64,000 bases of DNA, taken from the NCBI GenBank assembly GCA_018873245.2, contig JAEMBT020000008.1:4366001-4430000 (forward strand). Reading direction: 5' to 3'. Positions 1-17,226 of this stretch are shown here, one piece after another. This DNA comes from Archegozetes longisetosus. Lineage: Eukaryota; Arthropoda; Arachnida; Sarcoptiformes; Trhypochthoniidae. The notes below the pieces were generated by a model. That model saw nothing but the letters and a program-made list of their open reading frames with translations. It ran no database searches and had not been told where the DNA came from. Both the position numbers and the translations under genes were made by a program. Every line of letters begins with the position of its first letter. Within the stretch, counting starts at the first letter, position 1.

Positions 1-559
1 TGAAGAGTTTTTATCGTCATGAGGTGCCTGTAAATAACAAGATATAAAAGTCAATAAAAAGTTTAATAAAGGTACTAAGAAATTATCTTTAAGGTGTGGA
101 ACAATAGCAAACACAAACAAAGTGCATGAATTTTTATTTCCCAACGACATCTCTGAAATGGAAAAAGACATCAATTATAAACTATGATATGTTAAGTGAT
201 TTGTTGGTTAGCGTTTAATTCTTCAACCTTTTAGTGAGAAAATTTTAAATTCCACTCATTTGTATAAGTTTAACTTTCCATGATAGAAAAAAGTATATCG
301 ATGTTAAAACAAGTACAGTTAAAATACCAAGTAATATATGAACCCAAACCGAATATTTTATCAATAATTTAATGTTGCAATGTTATTGAAGGAGATTTGT
401 TATCCTTTCTATGTTTTAAATCGTTTTTTAACTTTCAAAAGATAAAATATGTAAAGATATTGTATTTTATTTGATTTTAAGTTTGAAAATATAATTTTAT
501 TTGTTGTTGACTTCTTTAGATCTATTGTTCTAATAACGTTAAACTGACTTTATTTCAGA
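1..559. other. AT-rich flank, no gene seen
   Basis: No open frame with family resemblance, no RNA gene and no repeat partner elsewhere in the window was recognised. The stretch is AT-rich and lies upstream of a decayed RCC1 fragment. Confidence 0.5.
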
Positions 560-689
560 TATATATAATGAATAAATATTTAGATGATAAGGCTATTGAC
601 AACAAAAGGATTAGACTTTTGGACGACTGTAAAATCTTAATCCGTCGCCCCAACTCCAATAATCCAAATACTCAGACCCTTCTTACAAT

Positions 690-948
690 TTTATTTGAAA
701 TACCAATAAACAAGTAAATATTTGCTAAGTTATTAAAAAATTTTATTGTCAAAGAATTATGTAGGAAACAAGTCGTTGATTTCAGAAGCAGTCGTTGTCA
801 TGTAATTGCGCGCGCTTTTGATGGTAAAGTTTATTGTTGGGGTCAAAATGTGAGGGGAGTATTAGGAATTGGAACAGAAAATGATCAAATGCACAAACCA
901 GTATTAAATCAATATTTGGGTGGTGAAAATATTTTAGACTTATTATAA
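690..948 (+). pseudogene. Partial decayed copy of the RCC1-kinase gene (second RCC1 block)
   Basis: This stretch is a near-copy of about 2750-2960 in the intact RCC1-kinase gene downstream. It covers the start of the second RCC1 block: the H-x-IAR-x-FDGKVYCWGQN repeat is readable from about 780 to 900. Similarity fades before about 700 and ends where a TAA follows shortly after the copied piece, so only one to one and a half propeller blades remain. It is a truncated duplication on the same strand, about 0.5 kb upstream of the intact gene, and points to local tandem duplication of this family. No start codon or kinase part is left. Seen directly by comparing the two stretches. Confidence 0.8.
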
Positions 949-950
949 AT

Positions 951-1465
951 GAGAATAAATTAATTGTGTGCATATATTTGTTTCAAAAGTTAGTAAAATA
1001 TTTACTTAAGATTTAGTGCATTAGATGTCACTCATTTTTCCGTCTTTAAGTTGCACAAATAATATACTGTAGTATATCTGATTGAAATAACATTATAGAT
1101 ACGACAGTATAGTTCCAATGTGTCAATTGATCAATGAGTACGATATGTCACTCAGTATTGGAAACGTTTATCTGGTATTTTTCTAAAAACATATTAACTA
1201 CTAAGGGATAGAAATAATAATATAAGCGGCAGATATGAATTATAAAACATCATTTTTAACATTTCAAGGATGTTATTAATGTTTATGTTTATAACATTTG
1301 TTGATAGCGAAAAGCCCTGATTTGAGTTTGCGCTTCATTTTCTTTATCAGACATATTAGAAGTTTTAAACTTTTTCTCAGACGCATGAAGTTTAATAGTC
1401 TGTTACATATTAAACATAAATTTGTGGGAATTGACTAAATAAACTATTTTTGTGCAACTGTGAAA
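951..1465. other. Upstream region of the RCC1-kinase gene
   Basis: AT-rich and non-coding. It presumably holds the promoter and 5' UTR of the gene starting at 1466, but no distinct TATA or initiator element could be assigned with confidence. Confidence 0.4.
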
Positions 1466-4400
1466 ATGTTCGAAATTAATAAATACGAATTTTTCAAGCA
1501 ATCAAAGTTAAATCTTGATTTCATCAAAAATGTCAAGAAAGTATATATCTTTTATGATTATTTGTTTGAAATTAATGTAATCATTGCTACAAATGAAAAC
1601 AAAACATATGTTTATGGTCGTAATAGCTGCGGAGTTTTAGGTTTTGGTCATGTAAATGAAGTAAAAGAGTTGACTTTAAATGAAGACTTGAGTAACAAAC
1701 AAATAATTGATTTCAAATGTAGTGATTTTCATACAATTGCACGCACAATTGATGGAAAAGTTTATAGCTGGGGTCGAAGTAAGTGTGGCGCGTTGGGGAA
1801 TGGAAGAGATGATTTTAAGAAATATAAACCAGAGTTAAATCAATATTTGAGTGGTAAAAATATTATTGATATTTGTTGTGGTGCTTTTCATTCACTTGTT
1901 TTGACAAGTGATGGTCAAATTTATGCGTGGGGTGAGAATCGTTGTGGACAGATTGGAAATGGAAAGAATGAATTTAATAAATGTGTGTTGATTCCATATC
2001 ATGTGAATGCATTTAATGGGGAAAAAGTTAAAGCAATTGCATGTGGTCATCGGCATTCAATGGCTTTAACTGAGAAAGGAAATGTATTCAGTTGGGGTAG
2101 TAATAGTAGAGGTCAATTAGGTTTAAAAAAATTGATAGAAGACGAGTCAAGAAATGTGCCGAAGCCTGTCGAAATTGATGAAGTTTTTGAGAAAATAAGT
2201 TGTGGCTATCAACACAGTCTATTGTTATCACGTGATGGGAATATTTACGTGTTCGGCTGGAACAGCTATGGACAACTTGGAGATGAAGGAATCAAAGAGC
2301 AAAGTGAAACTCCTCTAAAGTTAAAGAATGAAAACAATTTCATTGACGTCGCATCGCATTACGGTACCAACATTTCGATGGCTTTGTCAAAAGAAGGAAT
2401 TATTTACATATGGGGTTCATGTGGAATTAAAGTAATTAAAACACCGACTGAGACACAGTTCAAGGGTTTCGATCATGCTTTCGCTCATTACATACAAATA
2501 AATCTTACAAATCTTAAAGATATTTATGGACCAATTGGGAATTATATTATTCGATTCGATAAATATAAACGAATTGAAAATAATGGAAGACTTTCAAATA
2601 AATTAAATGAATATTTTAGAAATAATATCAAATTCTCTTTTGTTTCTGAATGGAATGTAATAATAGTCACAAAAGATGATAAGGTTTATGAATTCGAAAG
2701 AAAGAATTTGTTCAGTAATTCATTGTTAATAACGAGTGATAACAATAAAGTTGTCAAGTTATTGGACAAATTTATTGTTGAAGAATTGTGTGGAAAACAA
2801 ATCGTTGATTTAAAACCTGGTCTCTGTCATGCAATCGCGCGCACTTTTGATGGTAAAGTTTATTGTTGGGGTCAAAATGTGAGGGGAGTATTAGGAATTG
2901 GAACAGAAAATGATCAAATACACAAACCAGTACTAAATCAATATTTGAGTGATAAAAATATTACCGATATTTGTTGTGGTTTTTATCACTCTCTTGCTTT
3001 GACAATTGAGGGTGAGGTCTATACTTGGGGTTATAATTTGCATGGACAGATTGGCAATGGGTCTAATGATGATGAGTTGACACCATATCGTGTGAAAGAG
3101 TTGAATGGAGAGAAAGTAAAGTCTATTTCATGTGGTTGGAGTCATTCATTGGCTTTAACAGAGACGGGAAATGTATTTGGTTGGGGTCAAAATTGGTTTG
3201 GTCAACTTGGGAATGGAATAGAAGACTATTTTCATTCACCTAAAAAGATAGAAATGAATGGAAATACTATTGAGAAAATAAGTTGTGGTGCATTTCACAG
3301 TTTGTTGCTATCAAATGACAGGGATATTTACCTTCTCGGTAGTAATGAAGTCCACCAACCACTCAGATATGAAGAAATAAATGGGCAAAGTGAAACCCCC
3401 TTGAAATTGAAGAATGTAACCAAATTCATTGATATCGCATCACATTATTATTACAGAATTTCAATGGCGCTATCAATAGAAGGAATTATTTATATTTGGG
3501 ATAAATGTGGAGAACAAATTTTAAAAGTACCAAAAGAAACTAATTTAAAATCGTTTAATGATGTCTTTGCGTATTATGAACAAATAAATTATAAACCCAT
3601 TGAGGAAAGAATCATTCCATTCAACGATACTTTCATTCGGAATGGAGAATATAAAAGAAACTACTATCAATTAGAAAAACTCGGAGAAGGTAGTTTTGGA
3701 ATAGTGTTTAAAGTGCGTCGAAGAACTTATTTCGCGATAAAAAAGATGAAGTTTAATGTTGAAATAGAAAATGAATTTTTGAAGGAATTGGAAACTTGTT
3801 CTACAATAAAGAAATTAAGTGATAAGAGACTTGTTGAATATTACGACATATGGTTCGAAGAGGATTTAGATGAAAGCAGTTCACGTTTTAAGAGTCTTAC
3901 TCTTTATATCCAGATGGAATTGTGCGAAAAATCTCTCGCGGATATTATCAAGGAAATGAAATGTTCCAATCTCGTAGAAGATGATTGCTTGACTCTTTTG
4001 GGTTATTACATAGTAAGTGAACTGTTTATTGGAGTATTGGAAGGTGTTCGGCATTTGCATATAAGAGAAAAACCTCTAATTCACAGGGATTTAAAACCAG
4101 ATAATATATTGCTTAAGATTGAATTGAATAAAGTTTTTGTTAAAATAGCAGACTTTGGTTTAGCAGTGATTCATAAATATGCGAATGAATTGCATACTGC
4201 AGACAGAGGACACATTAGTTATGCGGCACCAGAAGTACTGAAAGGAAAAAAATATGATACAAAAGCAGACATTTATAGTTTGGGGGTTATTGCTCAGGAG
4301 TTGTTTTATATTGACATTAATAGGTATGAGTTGTAGGTCCATTGAGCGAAAATTTAATTATTTTACACTTTCTAGTGATAATGTGAATGAAGAAAATGAA

Positions 4401-4652
4401 GCTTCTCTTCTAGTGTCTAAATATCGAAAATTAAGTGATTTATCAATTAAAATGAAAGTTGAACGATATCGCGATCGACCGAATTGTGAAGAGATACTGA
4501 ATGAAAAACAGTCCTGGGCTCTGGATGTACATGAATTTAACGCTCAAAAAGAATTTGAAAATTTTGAAAAATCAAATAAAGAGAAAGATCTCTATGTTCT
4601 CAAAGTTATAAAATATGCTCTTCAACCGAGTTCGGGTTCCTGTTTAGATTAA
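1466..4652 (+). CDS. RCC1-repeat / eIF2-alpha-kinase-like protein kinase fusion
   Basis: Two exons, 1466-4323 and 4376-4652, are separated by a 52-bp phase-2 intron (donor GTATGAGT, acceptor TTTCTAG). The product is about 1044 residues. The start is the ATG at 1466; a GTG two codons earlier is not a likely start. Residues about 45-310 and 400-690 form two sets of RCC1 blades with recurrent CG-x2-HS-x-ALT and G-x-V-x-xWG motifs, suggesting one or two seven-bladed propellers. Residues about 733-1010 form a protein kinase with a GEGSFG loop, the AIKKM lysine, HRDLKPDN, DFG and APE. The YYDIWFEE and LYIQMELCEKSL stretches resemble the PEK/PKR/GCN2 class, so a stress-type eIF2-alpha kinase is inferred, not shown. 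All catalytic residues are present. No signal peptide or membrane segment was seen. The last about 60 residues are charged. The first exon alone would stop within the kinase; the intron joins the C-lobe (RYRDRPNCEEIL). Confidence 0.85.
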
Positions 4653-4832
4653 AGTTAGAACTGAGAATTGGAATCGGATCCGTACTCAGTGTTAGATTAA
4701 AATTATCTTGATAAAACTAAAAGGAGAAGTCGATCCTTTTCTAGTAGTTATGAAAATGTTATAATTTGAATGACTTTATTATTGTTCATTCTGATTGTAA
4801 AGTTTTGCTGTTGCTTCAAAATTATTGCTATA

Positions 4833-5425
4833 TAATATGGAGTGTTAAATTTGACTATAACTATTTTGAATGTTTATAACTTTTTTATTTATTAACATAT
4901 ATTGACTTGTGATACCTCAAATTAAAGCTAAAGAATAGAATTTTAACTAAATGTCCAGATATTCACCATTTTTTAAATACATAAGTCAATTGCATTATGC
5001 AAAGATTGATAAACATTTTGTAATAAAGTTGAGTTTTGATTGATTTGATTAATCTCAAATCAGAAGTATTGTTACAGTTCGTGAAGAATTATTATTTTAT
5101 TGTTTGCCCGCTCACCTGATCTAACTAGCCCTGTTTTTTCTCTGGGAATACTTAAAAGACAGAATTTATGCGAATAAATAACGATGCATCCGGTTTGAGA
5201 TTATTCAAATCAATCAAAGCTCAACTTTATTACAAGATGTTTATAAATCTTTGCATGATTGAATTCACTTATGTATCGGAAAAGTGGTGAATATCTGGAC
5301 ACATAGCTAAAATTCAATTCTTTAGCTTTAATTTAATGTATCACAAGTCACTCTATGTTAATAAATAAAAAATTTATAAACATTCAAAAAAGTTGTAATC
5401 AATGTTAACACCCCATATAAACATC
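4833..5425. repeat. Imperfect inverted repeat, foldback element
   Basis: Arms of about 215 bp at roughly 4835-5060 and 5195-5425 are reverse complements with scattered mismatches. For example, the TTGACTTGTGATAC region near 4905 pairs with that near 5340. The loop is about 130 bp and there is no ORF. It lies just 3' of the RCC1-kinase gene. It looks like a non-autonomous foldback or MITE insertion; no target duplication was established. Confidence 0.8.
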
Positions 5426-5699
5426 CAAATACAACAGTGAAATATTAATAAGTCTCGAACTATAAGAGATAAAAATATCACACGAACTTTATTTCAATAA
5501 AAGTTTCTGCAAAACTGTTTAGCTATTAATTATACTCTAATTCCAACTTTTTAATTTAAATAGGCTAAATCAAAATTTTTTTCTGTAGGTTTTGAATATG
5601 TTTAAATGAAGTTTTCGTTCATTTGTCAAACCCAAGACTCATGTGAGCTTAATCCTGCGCATTTAAAATATTTTCAAGCTTGAATGTGCAGATTAATTT

Positions 5700-6765
5700 T
5701 TGAGGGTCGTGCTTGGTGCAAAAATTTCTGGTCAATGACCACTAACTAGGCGCAATGACTATAAAAATCAGGAAAGGGTCCCTTTAGGTAGTAATCTATG
5801 AGAGAAGTTCGTCCCCACCCCTTTTGAGGTTCCGCCTACCCGTTCACAAACCACGCCCACTTTCTCTAAATAACCAGAAATCAACCCTTGAGTGGAAGAA
5901 TCACCGTCAAGACACTACTCTCATTTCATATAAGCCCCTCCCACTTCTGTCTACCCAAGCTATACAGTTCTGTATATGTTATTCATACTTCTTGAAAGTC
6001 TACCTTTCCATGGAGCCAGGTAACATTTTTCGATTTTTTCTCCCCTGAAGCGCCAGTGATCAAACAGTGATGTAGGAAGAGACTAGAGGACGTGGTTGGC
6101 TAAAGTGGCCTGCCACTGCCGACCTAGCTCCTCCCACTCCACTGGTAGTTTCCGTCTTGCGATATCGACCGGGAATGATCCGTAATTTTCAAGACGCCTA
6201 CCGACAACACAATACGCTAATCTGGTGAATCACTCGCCTGAAAATGTCATTAACTTTGAAACGCTCAAGCTTTTTAGATTTCGATGATATCTTCAGACTA
6301 TAAATATGTAAATAAAATTATATAATTATATGAATAAAACTAATATTTTATCAAAGCTAGTTGTGATAAAAATTTACATAAAATAGTTTCGATTTTTCTA
6401 AATCCTGATTTTTAAAGTTAAATTTTAGGACCACTTAGATAAAGTAAACTTTTGCTTTTTGGGAAGGCAGATTTTCAGGAAGTACGAATAGCAAATATAT
6501 GACTATATAGCGTGGGTGGATAGAAATGGGAGGGGCTCATGTGAAGTGAAGTTAGTTTCTAGACGGTGATTTGCCGACTCAAGGGTTGATTTCTGGCTAA
6601 TTTGAGAAATTGGGCGTGGTTTGTGAACGGGTAGGCGGGGCCTCAAAAGGGGGTGGGATATGAACTTCTCTCGTCGAGTACTGCCCAAAGGACCCCTTCC
6701 TGATTTTTATAGTCATTGCGCCTAGTTAGTCGTCATTGACCAAATTTCTGCCTAGGCCACAAAAC
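5700..6765. repeat. Inverted repeat with about 260-bp GC-richer arms
   Basis: The arms at about 5705-5965 and 6505-6765 are reverse complements; both contain AACCACGCCCA and ACCCGTTCACAAACC or their complements. The arms are clearly richer in GC than the surroundings. The centre, about 540 bp, carries a further GC-rich piece (6050-6180) and then AT-rich filler. Short ORFs in the arms are mirror images and not genes. Probably a non-autonomous foldback transposon. Confidence 0.8.
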
Positions 6766-7065
6766 ATCGAAGAACTTGGTTAGATATCGGCCATTGGCAT
6801 TTGCTAACACTAAAAAGTTCTGCCATATTTTGAATTGCATCGAGTAATCAATGCTTTGATTCATCAGTTCTTAACATTTGTCGTCACTTGAGTGACATAA
6901 AAGTAAACAATCACTCCTTAGTTTAATATGAGATTTTACATAGAAATTCAAGATTGAATAATTATTCAAATGTTTGATAATAATTTATTCATGAAGATTT
7001 AGCATAAATAATAAAAAATATTGTGTAATCAATGCTTCTGTTTATATTTTGCATTTATGAAAAAT

Positions 7066-7580
7066 TAACAAATAAAGAATTAAAATTACGCAAAGATTTT
7101 ATGAAAAAATATAGCACTTTATATGTTTTGAAGATAATGAGCATGAAATTAATGTATTCATTGTTACAAATGAAGACAAAACATATATCTTTGGAGGTAG
7201 TCGTGATGGAGTCTTAGGTTTTAGTCATTGGAATGAAGTAAAATAGTCTACTCTCAATGAAGACTTGAGTAATGAGCAAATCATTGATTGCAATAATGGT
7301 TTTTATCATACAGTTACATGCATTATTGATGGAAAATTTTATTGTTGGAGTCTAAACAATTGGGAATTATTAAGGAATAGTGAGTTAAGGTGGAAAGATG
7401 TACAAATCAGAACTAAATCAGTATTTGAGTCATAAACGCATCGTTGATATTTGATGTGGTTGTTGGGATTCACTTGATTTGGCAATTTGTGATCAAGTTT
7501 ATGGGTGGGGTAATAATGAATGTGGACAGACTGAGAATAGAATGAATGGTGAATTTGAATATGGTTCTTAACCCCAACTG
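7066..7580 (+). pseudogene. Decayed RCC1-kinase paralogue (first RCC1 block)
   Basis: The stretch aligns with the start of the intact gene at 1466-2000. Recognisable pieces include the E-x-NV-I-x-ATNE-x-KTY region near 7140-7190, the LNEDLSN-x-QIID piece near 7255-7285, and the blade motif near 7500 (VYGWGNNECGQ). Several in-frame stops (for example near 7240 and 7450) and frame changes break it. It covers about three blades and has no kinase part. Together with the fragment at 690-948 it shows that this locus once held at least three copies. Same strand as the intact gene. Confidence 0.8.
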
Positions 7581-7589
7581 AAGAATAGG

Positions 7590-9767
7590 CTGAAAAATTT
7601 ATATGGTTTATTTATTGTCTTTATATCAGCTGATCGCAGGTCATTTTATGTCAAGCCATTCCGAAAAAGAAGCCAATATAGTTGTTGTCACGACATTCTA
7701 AGCTATATTCTTAAAGATTCTCGTAAATAATCCTAGCCAAAATCAATAATATAATAGATTTAACTAAAAGATTCCTTTTAGTGCTGAACTTCTGTACATT
7801 TGATATAATTACATAATAAGACTGAGATATATTATTGAATTTTGAGCAATAAAAAATACATTCAACTTTTAGAATGCTAGAATACATTGAAATGCTATGA
7901 TTCACACTTGTTAGATATTATTAAATATACTCTATTATTGTTCATTCAACGTGTATTTCATATTATTTTTCCATTTAGAATGTATGAGCGTGTAAACGAT
8001 TAAAATCTATGTGAATCATAATTCGCTTTCCGTCATTCTTCAATATGGCCAATCAATATAGGTATAGTTATATTCAAAAAAGAGAGGCAAATATTTCGAG
8101 ACATAATTTGTATAGTGAATGAATCGTATCTCTACTTTGTGTAGAAAATGTTAAGTAAGTTTCTGGTATTGAAGACGATAATTAATTATTGTGCGAACCT
8201 TAAAAGCTTTAATAGACATGCATTTTTGAGAAAACCCCGCGCCATAGATAATTCAAATTGATTTGAGTATAAAAGAACTTGACGAGCACTTTATATATGA
8301 ATTATAATTGTTAAAGTTTCTCAAAAGTAATGATCTCATCTTAACACAAATTGACAATATTATGTGCCATTAAGTACTGAAACATGAATGCATTGAATAG
8401 TTATACTTCTATTTCAGATCTATTATTGCGTTTCTATAGTTGCATGTCATTTATACACAAATCTTAATCCTGAATTTCAACCTTAAAGGTACAAGTCGAC
8501 TGACTCGAAGTGCGTAAGAAACTGATAGCATTGAATAATTTACTGTCTGGAAATTTGATACCTATGTATATTAAGATTTTTTAGAAAGAAAAATTTAGTC
8601 TTAGTTACCCAAAAACTACTAATAGTGAAGTGAATATAATGAAATTAAACCCATCTAAATATCATAATTAAAATACTTTTCTATATTCTGATATCAGACA
8701 AAAACCTATTAGATAAGCGAAATGATACATCTGGTACTTTAACTTTGAAAGGATTGGTCGTGAAAAGCGCTAACACTTCTGGAAAGATTTTTAGAAATTT
8801 CTCATACTGAATTATTTGAATCAACATATACAAAGCAATATAATTGTGATTGCTTACTATAAAAATTCTTGTATTAAGCAATAATTTTAGATGCCTGTAG
8901 ATTATGGGTCGATTTGAACAAAGCATAGCTAACTTTATACGTCATGCCAACTGTGGTCATACATACGTCGAAATAGTATGCACACATACGTCGAAATGGT
9001 ATGCTCACATCAAAGCATTGATAAAATAAAATAATTTAATTGATAATAAAGATAACTCATTGTTTGATTTCATGAAAAATATTTGTGTCATCTTCTATGG
9101 GTGTATTTTGATTAGAAAACATTTTTGAACTCAAGGCCGATAAGACTTATATTTGGATAGGTGTGATTTGAAGCAAAGTTTGAAAGCGTTATTAATACTG
9201 CTGTGATGTAAAGTGTGATGTAAATTATCATTACGCTTGAAGGAATAATAAACTACATGGACTCTTTTTGTGGCTCACAGTATTGGGTCTGTAATCTATT
9301 ATTATATTCTCAAAGCTAACCTTCATTTATCTTTTATTTTATGAGTCATATCAAATCTTAATAACTTAATGATATCTTAAATCAATGCGTTTAATGTCAA
9401 GAGATTTTTTTTGTGTAAATATTTACTTTGCTTCAACTCTAGATTGCTGTATTTCAAATAAGATTTAGTTTTGTTTCAGAAGTTTCAAATTCATAAAAGA
9501 CAGCAATTTGTTTTGGATGTTTAGAAGTTTAACTACTTATCAAAAAATGCATGAGTTTCTCGAAGTTTTTCTCAGGCATAACCTCTTGTCTATAAATCAA
9601 TTTTACAGAATGATTATGAAGATATGCATTCATGATTGAAAATTTAGTGTAGAATTGTTAGACTGGAATAAGAGTAAACCAGAATAAAATGTGAATCGGT
9701 TAACTTCTAATGTAAATACTTGTCATTTATATCTTGAAATCATAATTGTTGTGAATGACGTTCTCAT
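7590..9767. other. Intergenic region with a short tandem repeat at 8950-9003
   Basis: AT-rich, and no convincing gene on either strand. At about 8950-9003 a 26-27-bp unit built on CATACGTCGAAATNGTATG occurs twice in tandem. The 3' part upstream of 9768 should contain the promoter of the ABCC transporter, but no element is certain. Confidence 0.45.
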
Positions 9768-14976
<5,209 letters not shown>

Positions 14977-15500
14977 GGGCTTACTTTATAATAACTATGG
15001 AGAAATCAAAGTTTATTTTATTGCAATTTTGTTATATGTTTTTCCATTGTAGTGGAAATTAATTTGTAAATTATATTTTCAGAAATCAGAGTAAACTTTA
15101 TGATAAATATGAAAACTTAGTTTTTATTCTATACGTTGTCCATATATTTCTCTGTAATCAGAATAAAACATAATAAATGAATTAATTCAATAAAATATAA
15201 GCATGAAAATTTGAATTTGATTTTCAGACACTTTGATAACTTTGTACGGACTCGTGATCACTGAATTCTCGTTACAGCACTCATCTTTGTTCTTCGTGCT
15301 AACTAATTAATTATCAATTGTATTCTCAATAAATCATTATGTTGTACATCCGACGAGGAAACGAATATTTAGTGATAAACAGAATTAACACGAAGCTGAT
15401 TGTACTAAAATGTGATGGCAATTATTTGTTATTTCACTCAGCATGTTATATCTTTTACAAAACCATAATTAATAGCTTCGCCAAGGTTCAACTCAAATCA

Positions 15501-17226
15501 ATGCAAATCATATTGAAATTTATTTTATTGACACAATTATTGCATATTTTGATAACTTTAAGTGAAACGAAATGTGGAAAACCGGGTCAATCATGGGATG
15601 GAAATAATTTGATAGCGATGAACCCTAGCAAGAATGTCTACTCAGAGGATGAAAATGTGACTTATTCTTGTTTGGGACGGATTTATGTCAACGATCACGA
15701 TCGATCAGAAAGAATGGTCAAAAGTGAGAAAAAAATAACAAAAAAATACATCAGATCTTGTCAAAAAGATGGACAATGGAGTGGAGCAGTGCCTAAATGT
15801 GGTAAATCATATTAATTGTATGTTTTAAGGATCTCTTAAATTCTGTTCTGCTTTTGCATTTTTATTTTTAGTAAACAATGTCCTGAAGAATACTTTTGTT
15901 GAAAGGATTCAAGTGTACGATGAGTCAAAGCACAGACTAATTTATGACTTAAACCTGAAGTCTAACAATAGACCGAAATCAGAGGCTATTCCTCTGGGTA
16001 TTATAGAAGATGTTGTATCTCATTATCCGAGAAGTGTGTCAAAAATGTATCGTAGAAAAGAAGCCCTCAAGTGTTTGACATCAGGTTTGAAAACAAAGCA
16101 AAAATGGAAATTCTATGTAAATACAACCGACGAGCGAGTAGTGATGTTTGACTTACTTGTTAGGCACGATTCTCTATTTCGCACTAATTCAACGTTTCCT
16201 GTCATCATATCAATAAGGAAGGATGAAAGTTCAGATTCTAACAGAATTTGTCAATTATATGACATACAAGAAAAATCTTTATTGTCGAAGAACAACTACA
16301 CGGCTCAAACTTTTATTGAAAAAGTCATTAAAGGAAAAGATTTTGAAAAATATTCTTCTAATTTCACGTTAGCACCTAGTTATTTGCTAGAATTGCAGTT
16401 TATCTGTCAGATAAAGTCTGAATACTTGCTGGAAATAGGATCTGTTGAAGATCCCTATCTTTCGTCGAAGGCTAAGGAAATTCCTGGTCTTATAACAGTT
16501 GAATTTGATTCAAACCAATTCGATAATCAAATAACAATCTGTTCGCATGAATTCTATCAATTTTCTCGGAGGTGTGGAACACCTGAACTTGATTCACATA
16601 CAGATATTATTGATAAAAAAGAGAGTAGAAATAAATTGGAGGACTATGCAGTAATTCTTGGCTGTGATATGGGATACATAGAAAACAACAATCAGACTGT
16701 TAATAAAGTCGAGATTCGGTGTGGCATTGATGGCGATTGGATCGAAAATATGCCCAAATGTTTGCCGAATCAGACATTTTTCATTAATTCGACTGGAAAT
16801 AGTATGGCTGGTTTTGAAGCTGGAAATAATAATCATCTGTTGGCTGTCATAGGATTACTTGGCTTTATGTTAGTCACTGGAAGTCTACTTGTATGCATTT
16901 GTTTCTATCGCATTGGTTCGAACAAAAGATCCAGACTTTTCGCAGATAAGGGTCACTCGCCGAAAACTTTTAGAAAATCATTTGATGATTATCGTGATTC
17001 TAATTATGCATCGATTAGCAATATTTACGATGAATTTCAAGCAGAAAATTATGATGAAATTAATTACAACCACATGAAAAGATCGTATTTGAATCTTGTG
17101 GCCAATAGTTTATCTCAATACGATGACATTCAACGCACACATTCAGAGGTTTATATGGAAATGATATCAATGAAAAATTTTGAAAAATCTCATAAAATTG
17201 AAGTTAACGATAATACTTATGTTTAG
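15501..17226 (+). CDS. Sushi (CCP) domain type I membrane protein
   Basis: Two exons, 15501-15801 and 15872-17226, are joined by a 70-bp phase-1 intron. They give about 551 residues. The ATG at 15501 is chosen because it begins a signal peptide (hydrophobic ILKFILLTQLLHILITL) right before the first cysteine; an in-frame ATG at 15339 would bury it. The first CCP module follows the signal (C-GKPG ... SC-QKDGQWSG-VPKC). A region of about 200 residues with few cysteines was not recognised. A second CCP module lies at about 16575-16760 (RCGTPEL ... RCGIDGDW-x-PKC). A transmembrane helix lies near 16840-16905, followed by a tail of about 100 residues with many tyrosines. CCP modules usually bind proteins or glycans at the cell surface; the ligand is unknown. 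No close named orthologue was recognised. Confidence 0.85.

Noticed and set aside
782..973. Minus-strand 63-codon frame
   Set aside because: It is the shadow of the RCC1 fragment on the plus strand.
6503..6688. Small frames at 5824-6048 (+) and 6503-6688 (-)
   Set aside because: They are mirror images within the two arms of an inverted repeat and share no protein family.
8681..8926. 81-codon minus-strand frame
   Set aside because: No homology, AT-biased composition and no flanking splice or start context. Treated as chance.
15339..15500. Upstream in-frame ATG of the sushi gene
   Set aside because: It would put about 54 residues before the signal peptide. The ATG at 15501 gives a normal secretory N-terminus.
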